A DNA stretch of 64,000 bases, taken from the NCBI RefSeq assembly GCF_019039035.1, contig NZ_JAHNZT010000004.1, positions 372,001 to 436,000 of the forward strand, in the 5' to 3' direction. The notes beneath the pieces are model-generated. The model saw only the letters and a list, made by a program, of their open reading frames with translations, did not search any database and was not told where the DNA came from. Within the stretch, counting starts at the first letter, position 1. Every line of letters begins with the position of its first letter. This DNA is from Citreicoccus inhibens. Lineage in GTDB: Bacteria; Myxococcota; Myxococcia; Myxococcales; Myxococcaceae. This document shows, in pieces, positions 52,797-61,220 of the stretch. A program made the position numbers and the translations under genes.

Positions 52797-53573
52797 ATGT
52801 TCAGGCGGCTGACCGATGCGCTTCGAAAGCTGTGGCGGCCTCCGGCCTCCGCTCCGAGCGCGCCGACCCCGACGACGGCGAGCCCTCCGAAGCTCCGGAC
52901 GCGCAAGAAGGTGAAGGCGCTCACGCGGCGACAGCGGCGCGCCAGCAAGGCTCCCGCGCAGCAGGCCCCGAGGAACCCCACGGCGACCCGGGCCCGCTTC
53001 TACGACCTCCATGACGACTTCCAGGTCCCCAGCCGCTGGGAGCTGGGGGATCCACGCGACGCGAACGACCGCGAGGTGGGGGACGTGTGGATGTTCACCG
53101 CCGGCCGCGCGGTGATGCCTCCAGGTCCGCTGAACATCCCCACGGACCCATTCGCCCAACCGCTCGACTTCTCCCTGGCGGGCGCGGGCCTGACGCCTGT
53201 GCTGCACCCGCGCGTGGCCGAGCTCTTCCGCGCGTTGGCCCCCGCGGACGTCCAGCTGCTGCCCACGCGGGTGGAGGGACGACGCGACACGTACTTCATC
53301 CTCGTGGCCACCCGCCTCATCCGCTGCATCGACGAAGCGGCCTGCGAGGAGGCGCGGCGCTACACCCCGGAGGATGGGCTGCCCGAGAAGGTGGGCCAGT
53401 ACCGGACCGTGCGCGGGCTGCGCATCGACCCGAGTCAGGTGGGCGACGCACAGGTGTTCCGCCCGTGGGGCTACCCCGTCACGCTCATCGTCTCCGAGCC
53501 CCTGAAGCGAGCCCTGGAGAAGGCGGGCGTGAGCGGCCCGCGCTTCACCTCGGTGACGGGCGCGCGGACCTGA
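52797..53573 (+). CDS. Imm11 (DUF1629)-type protein with a basic N-terminal tail
   Basis: 258 residues. Residues 66-258 fit the Imm11/DUF1629 family common in Myxococcus (FYDLHDDFQVPSRWELG, DFSLAGAGLTPVLHPRVAEL, YFILVATRLIRCIDEAA, FRPWGYPVTLIVSE). Immunity proteins of this family are usually encoded beside a toxin, and none is seen here. The first 65 residues are unusual: Pro/Ala/Thr-rich, then strongly basic (RTRKKVKALTRRQRRASK), possibly for binding nucleic acid or membrane. It converges on rapZ with a 10-bp gap. Confidence 0.83.
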   Translation: MFRRLTDALRKLWRPPASAPSAPTPTTASPPKLRTRKKVKALTRRQRRASKAPAQQAPRNPTATRARFYDLHDDFQVPSRWELGDPRDANDREVGDVWMFTAGRAVMPPGPLNIPTDPFAQPLDFSLAGAGLTPVLHPRVAELFRALAPADVQLLPTRVEGRRDTYFILVATRLIRCIDEAACEEARRYTPEDGLPEKVGQYRTVRGLRIDPSQVGDAQVFRPWGYPVTLIVSEPLKRALEKAGVSGPRFTSVTGART

Positions 53574-53583
53574 AGCCCGCGCC

Positions 53584-54443
53584 CTATTCCTTCTCGATGT
53601 CGCGGTCCCAGAGCTGCACGCGGCCGTGCTCGTCCGCGAGCCGCCGCACCAGCTCCTGCGCGATGGCCACCGAGCGGTGCTTGCCGCCCGTGCACCCCAG
53701 CGCCACCGTCAGGTACGACTTGCCTTCCTTCTGGTAGCGCGGGAACAGGAAGCGACAGAGGTCGACGATCTTCTCCAGGAACTGCTGCGTCTCGTCGCGG
53801 TCGAGCACGTACGAGGCCACCTTCGCGTTCTTCCCGGTGAGGCCCTTCAGGTCCGCGACGAAGTACGGGTTGGGCAGGAAGCGCACGTCGAACACGAGGT
53901 CCGCCTGCGGCGGCACGCCGTACCGGTAGCCGAACGACATGATGGACAGGCTCGGGCCCGAGGCCGGCTCCGGACTGAAGCGCGCCTGCACCATGCGCTT
54001 GAGGTCGTGCACGTTCAGCGCGGACGAGTCGATGACCTGATCCGCCAGCTCGCGCAGGTCGCGCAGCGCATCGCGCTCGGCCTTGATGCCTTCGGCGACG
54101 GTGCCCTCGGGCGCCAGCGGGTGGCGGCGGCGCGTCTCGCTGAAGCGCCTGAGGAGGCTGTCGTCGCTCGAGTCCAGGAAGAGGACATCCACCTGGTGTC
54201 CCGCCCGCCGGACATCCGCCAGCACCCGGGGCGCGTCCTTGAGGAACACGCCCTCGCGCACGTCCACCACCAGCGCCATGCGCTCGAACTGGCCCGCGCC
54301 CGCGAGCTCCGTCAGCTTGGGCAACAGCAGCACCGGCAGGTTGTCGATGCAGAAGAAGCCCGCGTCCTCCAGTGCCCGGATGGCGGTGGTCTTGCCCGAG
54401 CCGGACATGCCGGTGATGACGATGATCTGCTTGCTGGAGGCGG

Positions 54444-54447
<4 letters not shown>
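53584..54447 (-). CDS. rapZ: RapZ/YvcJ-family nucleotide-binding protein
   Basis: 287 residues from GTG 54447, preceded by GGGAGAAGAGG. The P-loop is GMSGSGKTT (residues 13-21), then DNLPVLLLPKL, MSFGYRYGVPPQADLVFDVR near 165, and the C-terminal RNA-binding-domain segment LTVALGCTGGKHRSVAIAQEL. RapZ controls GlmY/GlmZ-type RNA or other partners and hydrolyses GTP. Its start codon overlaps the hprK stop as GTGA, so the two are translationally coupled, as seen in many proteobacterial hprK-rapZ pairs. Confidence 0.95.
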
Positions 54448-55412
<965 letters not shown>

Positions 55413-55461
55413 CGTCAGGACCTGGATATCACCCGCGAGCCCCTTTGAGGTGCTCCCCACC

Positions 55462-56928
55462 GTGCCAACTGTTCCTCCCACACCCGACGACCTCCGCGAG
55501 CACCGCGCGGGGGTCTGGCTCCTGACGGGCGTTCTGACGGTGGGGGCGCTGCTGCGGCTGTACTGGGCCGTCCACGATGATGGGATGTACTGGCCGGACG
55601 AGGTCTACCAGAGCCTGGAGCCCGCCCACCGGCTCGTCTACGGCTACGGGCTGGTGGCCTGGGAGTTCGTCGAGGGGGCTCGCAACTGGGCCCTCCCCGG
55701 GCTGGTGGCGGGGGTGATGGGGCTCGCCCGACTGCTCGGCATCACCGACCCGGCGGGTTATCTGTCCGTGACCAAAGGCGTCTTCGCCCTGATGGGGGTC
55801 GCCTGCGCCTGGGGGAGCTGGCGGCTGGCGCGCGCGAGCGGCGCCTCCCCGCTGGCGGCCTCGGGCGGGGCGGCGCTGCTGGCGCTGTCGGCGGTGCCCC
55901 TCTACTTCTCGCCGCGGGCCATGAGCGAGAACGCCTCCGCCCTGCCCGCGGTGGTGGGGCTGGCGCTGGCGCTGGCGCCGGGTGCGTCTCGGCGGGCCGT
56001 CGTGACGGGCGCGTCCTTGTTGGGGCTGGCCGTGCTCCTGCGCCTGCAGAACGGCATCTTCTGCGTGGGGCTCCTGGGAGTGCTCGCCGCGCGGCGGGAG
56101 TGGCGGCGCGCGGGCGAGGCGCTGGGCGTGCTCGTGCTGTGGGCCTTCCTCTTCGGCCTGTTGGACCGGCTCACCTGGGGGCGCTGGTTCCACTCGGCCA
56201 TCGTCTACCTGGACTTCAACCTGGTGCAGGGCAAGGCCGCTGGCTGGGGCACCGCGCCCTTCGGCTACTACGGGCGGGTGCTGCTCCGGAGCATGCCGGA
56301 GGTCGCCGCGCTCACCGGGGCGCTCGTGCTGCTGGCGCTGCCGCGCGCCCCAGGGTTGAGCGTCATCGCGGGGGCCTTCTTCCTGCTTCACGCCCTCCAG
56401 CCCCACAAGGAGCTGCGCTTCCTCGTCCCGCTCTTCCCCCTGCTGGCGGCGCTCGCGGGCGTGGGCCTGGACAGCCTGTTCCAGCTGGCGCGAGGACCGC
56501 GCGCGCGGATGGCGACGGTGGGGGTCGTGGGGATGCTGGCGCTCGTCTCGGGCGCGCGCGCGGGCGCCCTCACCTTCGGCCGGGTGGGGCAGTACGAGAA
56601 CTCCCGCCCGCGCGACAGCGCGTGGGATGACATGGGCCCCGTCACCCGTCTCCTGGAAATCGCGGGGCGCCGCGAGGACGTCTGCGGCCTGAAGGTGGAG
56701 GCGGTCCATCTGGCGTGGACGGGCGGCTACAGCGCCTTCCACCGGAGGGTGCCGCTGTACCCTCACTTCGGGCCAGGTCGCGAGTCCGGCCTGTTCAGCC
56801 ACGTCATCACCGTCCCCGGCGCGGTGCGGCCCGACGACGTGGTGGCGCGCGAGGGCCCCTGGGTGCTGGCGCGCATCTCCCAGGGCGGGTGCATTCCCGA
56901 CCCAGGCTATTCGTGGCGATTGCCGTGA
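55462..56928 (+). CDS. GT22-type membrane mannosyltransferase-like protein
   Basis: 488 residues from GTG 55462; in-frame upstream codons at 55402-55450 would overlap hprK. It has about ten transmembrane helices. DDGMYWPDEVYQSLEPAHRL in the first loop contains the acidic pair, and LQPHKELRFLVPLFPLL is the HKExRF motif of the Alg9/GPI-mannosyltransferase (GT22) family. It should add mannose from a polyprenyl-phosphate donor on the outer face of the inner membrane. The acceptor is unknown. It fits with the GDP-mannose-forming genes found earlier in the window. Confidence 0.84.
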   Translation: MPTVPPTPDDLREHRAGVWLLTGVLTVGALLRLYWAVHDDGMYWPDEVYQSLEPAHRLVYGYGLVAWEFVEGARNWALPGLVAGVMGLARLLGITDPAGYLSVTKGVFALMGVACAWGSWRLARASGASPLAASGGAALLALSAVPLYFSPRAMSENASALPAVVGLALALAPGASRRAVVTGASLLGLAVLLRLQNGIFCVGLLGVLAARREWRRAGEALGVLVLWAFLFGLLDRLTWGRWFHSAIVYLDFNLVQGKAAGWGTAPFGYYGRVLLRSMPEVAALTGALVLLALPRAPGLSVIAGAFFLLHALQPHKELRFLVPLFPLLAALAGVGLDSLFQLARGPRARMATVGVVGMLALVSGARAGALTFGRVGQYENSRPRDSAWDDMGPVTRLLEIAGRREDVCGLKVEAVHLAWTGGYSAFHRRVPLYPHFGPGRESGLFSHVITVPGAVRPDDVVAREGPWVLARISQGGCIPDPGYSWRLP

Positions 56929-56941
56929 GCGGACGCTCCAG

Positions 56942-56971
56942 CGCGGAGGCGGTTCCCTCCAGCGCCTCGCG
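56942..56971 (+). terminator. Bulged hairpin after the GT22-type gene
   Basis: CGCG plus AGGCG (56942-56951, one G bulged) pairs with CGCCT plus CGCG (56963-56971) around an 11-base loop, 13 bp after the stop. It is followed by TTGCT. Nine pairs, weak T-tract, modest support. Confidence 0.35.
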
Positions 56972-56988
56972 TTGCTAAGCCACGCGGC

Positions 56989-57333
56989 ATGTCCGACTGC
57001 CTCTTTTGCAAGATTCGCGACGGCCTCATCCCCGCCCGCGTGGTGTACCGCGACGAGGAGTGCCTGGGTTTCGAGGACATCAACCCACAGGCGCCCACGC
57101 ACGTCCTCTTCATCCCGCTGAAGCACATCGCCACGGTGAATGACCTGACGGTGGAGGACCGGGAGGCGGTGGGGCACCTGTTCATGGCCGCGGCCAAGGT
57201 GGCCAAGGAGCGAGGCCACGCGGACAACGGCTACCGCGTGGTGATGAACACCCACCGCGATGCGGGTCAGACGGTCTTCCACATCCACCTGCACATGCTC
57301 GCGGGCCGACCGCTCCTCTGGCCGCCGGGCTAG
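56989..57333 (+). CDS. HIT-family nucleotide hydrolase/transferase
   Basis: 114 residues. The histidine-triad motif is complete in QTVFHIHLHMLAGR. The N-terminal CLFCKIRDGLIPARVVY segment, with its CxxC pair, is typical of the HinT branch, which splits AMP-lysine-type adenylates. Normal family length. It is the first of two short plus-strand genes (the YoaK gene starts 68 bp later) behind a bulged hairpin. Confidence 0.94.
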   Translation: MSDCLFCKIRDGLIPARVVYRDEECLGFEDINPQAPTHVLFIPLKHIATVNDLTVEDREAVGHLFMAAAKVAKERGHADNGYRVVMNTHRDAGQTVFHIHLHMLAGRPLLWPPG

Positions 57334-57401
57334 GTGCCCCGCGAGGCACGGCGCACGTGGCGCGCGGGTGTTAGCATCCGCGTGCCACCCGGCATCCGCC
57401 C

Positions 57402-58172
57402 ATGCCCTTCAGTACCGAATCGACCCCGAGCAGCCGTCGCGCCTACAGCATCCTGTCTCTCTTGCTGGCGAGCGTCGCGGGCTCCGTCAACGCGACAGGC
57501 TTCGTCGCGCTCGGCATGCACACCTCGCACATGACGGGCAACACCGCCGGCCTGGGCGAGGCCCTGGCCAGCGGGCAGTGGACCGCCGCGCGGCTGACGG
57601 CCCAGCTCCTGGGCTCCTTCGTGTTGGGCGCGGTCTGCGCCTCCGTGTTGCTGGATGCCTCGCGCCACCGCACACGGGGCCGGCACTCCGCCGCGCTCGT
57701 GCTGGAGACCAGCACGTTGGGCGGCATTGCCCTGTGGCTGTGGTTCCACCCCGGCGCGCACGCGGTGCTGCCCCTGTGGAGCCTCGCGTTCGCCATGGGG
57801 CAGCAGAACGCGCTCGTCACGCGGGTGTCCGGCGCGGTCGTCCGCACCACGCACATGACGGGCATCCTCACGGACATCGGCATCCAGCTCGTGCAGATGG
57901 GCGCGTGGGTGCGGGATGGCGCGCGAGGACGAGGAACGCGCGGACTCTTGCACCGGCTGCGCGAGCTTCCTTCCGCCATCCAGTTCGAGCGCACGCGGCT
58001 GCACCTGGGGTTGCTCGGCGCGTTCCTGCTGGGGAGCACGCTGGGGCCGCTGCTCTTCCTGCACTACGGCGCCGCGACGCTGGCGCTGCCCTGCGCACTG
58101 CTCGCGTTGCTGGTGGTGCTGGACTTCAGCTCCGCCGCCATGCCCCACGCGCACGCGGCGCCCCACGCCTGA
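57402..58172 (+). CDS. YoaK-family (DUF1275) membrane protein
   Basis: 256 residues with six predicted transmembrane helices. MGQQNALVTRVSGAVVRTTH and GMHTSHMTGNTAGLGEALAS match the DUF1275/YoaK family, whose function is not established. The C-terminus ends in a short His/Ala tail. The stop lies 4 bp from the stop of the convergent spermidine-synthase-like gene, so the two transcripts must overlap or terminate within the opposite gene. Confidence 0.88.
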   Translation: MPFSTESTPSSRRAYSILSLLLASVAGSVNATGFVALGMHTSHMTGNTAGLGEALASGQWTAARLTAQLLGSFVLGAVCASVLLDASRHRTRGRHSAALVLETSTLGGIALWLWFHPGAHAVLPLWSLAFAMGQQNALVTRVSGAVVRTTHMTGILTDIGIQLVQMGAWVRDGARGRGTRGLLHRLRELPSAIQFERTRLHLGLLGAFLLGSTLGPLLFLHYGAATLALPCALLALLVVLDFSSAAMPHAHAAPHA

Positions 58173-58176
58173 GAGC

Positions 58177-60360
58177 TCAAGGCCCCGCGGGCTCGGCGCG
58201 CGCGGGGGGAGGCTCGGGCTCGGCCAGGCGCTCCCACACCACGGACCTCAGCGCGAGCAGCACGCTGCTGCGCTCGTCCGTCCACGTGAAGTCCGGGGGC
58301 CCGCGCAATGACAACCGCCGCACGCTCGACAGCGTCCGCGTGAAGGTGGGTCCCCAGGAGAACTCGCGGTCGGGGCTCAGCACCACCCAGGTGCTGCGCA
58401 GCGCGTCCGCTCGGGACTCCTGGTAGACGAGCGTGGCGAACAACCCCGAGGCCCGCGCGTGCGCCAGCGTGACGGGGAGCAGGTCGAGGTATTGGTTGCT
58501 GATGTGCAACGCCAGCACGCCGTGCGGCGCGAGGTGCCGCAGATAGAGCGCCACCGCCTCCTCCGTGAGCAAGTGCACGGGGATGGCGTCCGAGCTGAAC
58601 ACGTCCAACGCCAGCACGTCGAAGCCGCGAGGCTGGCCGCGCTCCAGCTCGCGCTCCAGGGAGATGCGCGCGTCGCCCTCCACGACCTCCACGGCGCCGC
58701 GCGCGTCCAACAGGTAGCTGAAGAAGCCCTGCTGGCCTCGCGCCAGCGCGATGATGGTGGGGTTGATTTCGTAGAAGCAGAGGGAGTCCTCGGGCTCGAG
58801 GAGCGCCGCGCTCGTTCCCACGCCCAGCCCGAGCACGCCCACGCGCAGGCCCGCGGGCAACCCCACCGCCTGACGCAGCCGTCGCTGCTCCGCGATGGCG
58901 AGCCCCAGCCCGCTGTCCTCCGTGAAGTACGACGTGGCTTTCTTGCGCTTCGAGGGGTCCACGAACTGCCAGCCGTGGGTCGTGATGCCGTGGCGCAAGG
59001 TGAACTGGTGCTGAGACGGAACGCTCGGCACCTGCTCCAGCACCTGCACCACGCCGAAGAAGCCGCGCTCGGAGTAGCGCACGCGCGACTGCTCCCCCGC
59101 GGTGATGAGCGCCATGTTGAGCGACACCGTCACCAGCATCGCGCCTCGCAGCACGCGCTGCAGGCGGGCCAACAGCGACTCCTGGCTCGGCCGACGCAGC
59201 ATGCCGGCCATCGTGATGGCGCAGCAGGCCGCCAGCGCCAGCGGGTACTCCCAGTAGACGCGGAAGAGCACGGGCGCCAGCAGGTTGACGAACACGCCGC
59301 CGAGGACGCCGCCCGTGGAGACCCACAGGTAGAAGGCGCCCAGGTGCCGAGGCGCGGGCCGCAGCCGATACAGCGCGCCGTGGCACACCATCGCGCCCGC
59401 GTAGAGCGCCGCCGCGTAGAACAGCACCTGCCACAGCAGCCCGATGTTCGGCCCCTGCTTGTGCGCATAGGCCACCAGGGCCACCGAGCCGATGAGCAGC
59501 AGCGCGGTGCGCGGACGCTCGGCGGTGGACTCGCGGGCGAAGGCCAGGATGAACGTGAGCAGGTACACCGCGAGCGGCAACACCCAGAGGAACGGCCCCG
59601 CGGCCACGTCCTGGGAGAGCTGGTTCGTCGTGGCCAACAACAGCACGGACGCGCAACCGCTCAGCCCCAACCACTTCAACGTGAGGCCCAGGCCCGGGCG
59701 GCGCCCCTCTTCGACCGGCGCGCTCGCGTCGACAGCGGGCGAGGACTCACCGGCGCGCGCCAGCACGTCCCGGGCGCACGCGACGCACGCGAACCCGAAG
59801 CAGAGGAAGCCCGCGCTCCAGGCCCAGGTCTGCGCGCCACGGGAGACCCAGGGCTCGATGAGGAAGGGGTAGCCCAACAGCGACAGCAGCGAGCCCGCGT
59901 TGGACAGCGCGTAGAGGACATACGGCGAGCGCCCCGGACGCGCGGACGCGAACCAGGACTGGAGCAGCGGCCCCGTGGCGCCCAGCACGACGAAGGGCAG
60001 CCCCACCATCCAGGTCAGCATGCCCAGCAGGCGCAGCACCGGCGCGTGCTCGTCGAGCGGACGCCACTCCGGGCCCGGCGCCAGCGTGGAGCCCGTGAGG
60101 AGCGCGCGCACGCCCAGCGCCGCCACGGCGATCGCCAGCACGCCCAGGTGGAGCCGCACCTGCGCGCGCGGACGCAGGCGCGAGGAGACCACGTGCGCAT
60201 AGCCGTAGCCCGCGAGGAGCGCGGTCTGGAAGAACAGCATGCACGTGGTCCACACGCCCGACGTGCCGCCGTACCAGGGCAGCGCATAGCGCCCCACCAG
60301 CGGCTGCACGCCGAACAGGAGGAACGCACTCGTGAAGATGGCGACGGCGTAGCGGGCCAT
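58177..60360 (-). CDS. Membrane protein fused to a spermidine-synthase-like methyltransferase fold
   Basis: 727 residues. About ten to twelve transmembrane helices fill residues 1-440 (FLLFGVQPLVGRYALPWYGG is the standard opening of this fused family). The C-terminal 230 residues carry a spermidine-synthase-type Rossmann fold: VGVLGLGVGTSAALL (nucleotide loop), CFYEINPTIIAL, then VLALDVFSSDAIPVHLLT, which keeps the catalytic-site Asp. No decarboxylase for aminopropyl donors lies near. The membrane part suggests polyamine-like or other amine transfer coupled to transport. Actual chemistry is unknown. Confidence 0.86.
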   Translation of the reverse strand: MARYAVAIFTSAFLLFGVQPLVGRYALPWYGGTSGVWTTCMLFFQTALLAGYGYAHVVSSRLRPRAQVRLHLGVLAIAVAALGVRALLTGSTLAPGPEWRPLDEHAPVLRLLGMLTWMVGLPFVVLGATGPLLQSWFASARPGRSPYVLYALSNAGSLLSLLGYPFLIEPWVSRGAQTWAWSAGFLCFGFACVACARDVLARAGESSPAVDASAPVEEGRRPGLGLTLKWLGLSGCASVLLLATTNQLSQDVAAGPFLWVLPLAVYLLTFILAFARESTAERPRTALLLIGSVALVAYAHKQGPNIGLLWQVLFYAAALYAGAMVCHGALYRLRPAPRHLGAFYLWVSTGGVLGGVFVNLLAPVLFRVYWEYPLALAACCAITMAGMLRRPSQESLLARLQRVLRGAMLVTVSLNMALITAGEQSRVRYSERGFFGVVQVLEQVPSVPSQHQFTLRHGITTHGWQFVDPSKRKKATSYFTEDSGLGLAIAEQRRLRQAVGLPAGLRVGVLGLGVGTSAALLEPEDSLCFYEINPTIIALARGQQGFFSYLLDARGAVEVVEGDARISLERELERGQPRGFDVLALDVFSSDAIPVHLLTEEAVALYLRHLAPHGVLALHISNQYLDLLPVTLAHARASGLFATLVYQESRADALRSTWVVLSPDREFSWGPTFTRTLSSVRRLSLRGPPDFTWTDERSSVLLALRSVVWERLAEPEPPPARAEPAGP

Positions 60361-60432
60361 GAGGCCTCGGGGGGAGTCCTTCGTGTTTCTCGCTTGGGTG
60401 GCGCTGGTGTCAACACCCCCACCCTCGCGCGG

Positions 60433-61215
60433 CTAACGAGGCGGCGCTCTCGGTGCGAAGAGCCGGGCCCCGGAGGGCGCGAGCGCCATCTCCATGGGCA
60501 GCCCGTAGAGGGCTTCGAGCGCCTCGCGTTGGAGCACCGCGTCCACCGGCCCCTGGGACAACACCCGCCCGTCTCGCAGCAACATCACATGGGTCGCGAA
60601 GGCCGCGGCCAGGTTGACGTCGTGGAGCACCGCGACCGCGCCCAGCCCCGCGTCCACGCGCGCACGCACCCGAGCGAGCGTGCCCACCTGATGCGCCACG
60701 TCGAGGAACGCCGTCGGCTCATCGAGCAACAGCAGCACCGGCTCCTGCACCAACCCGCGGGCGAGCAGCAGCATGCGCCGCTCGCCTCCGGAGAGCGCCT
60801 CGCCCGGTCGCTCCGCCAGATACGCCACCCCCAGCTCTTCCAAGGCCGCGCGCGCCAGCGCCTCGTCGCGCGCGGAGGGCAGTCCCCACAGACCCAGGTG
60901 CGGGCTGCGGCCCATCAGCACCAGTTCCAGGCCGCGGAAGCCCTCCACCGACTCGACCGTCTGGGGCACCCAGGCCACTCGCCGGGCGAGCGCACGCGGC
61001 TCCCACTCCGTGCGCGCCTTTCCCAAGAGCAGCGTCTCGCCTCGCACCCAAGGCCCCACGCCGAGCGCCGAGCGCAGCAGGGTGCTCTTGCCCGTGCCGT
61101 TGGGGCCGAGCACCGCCCACAGCTCACCCGCGCGCACCGCGCAGTCCACGCCGTGCAGCACGGGCCGAGCCCCGTACCCCGCGACGACTCCCTGCATGGA
61201 CAGCAGTGTCTCCAC
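60433..61215 (-). CDS. ABC transporter ATPase (iron-siderophore/B12 type)
   Basis: 260 residues from GTG 61215. Walker A is GPNGTGKST near 38-46, the signature is LSGGERRMLLLARGL, and Walker B is PVLLLLDEPTAFLDV with the H-loop AVLHDVNLAA. Sequence style fits the FecE/BtuD/HmuV group that energises siderophore, heme or B12 import. No permease or binding protein lies in the window. The GTG overlaps the tail of the previous gene's region (6 bp after its stop), so it may be co-expressed with that kinase-like gene. Confidence 0.88.
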   Translation of the reverse strand: METLLSMQGVVAGYGARPVLHGVDCAVRAGELWAVLGPNGTGKSTLLRSALGVGPWVRGETLLLGKARTEWEPRALARRVAWVPQTVESVEGFRGLELVLMGRSPHLGLWGLPSARDEALARAALEELGVAYLAERPGEALSGGERRMLLLARGLVQEPVLLLLDEPTAFLDVAHQVGTLARVRARVDAGLGAVAVLHDVNLAAAFATHVMLLRDGRVLSQGPVDAVLQREALEALYGLPMEMALAPSGARLFAPRAPPR

Positions 61216-61220
61216 GGTGC

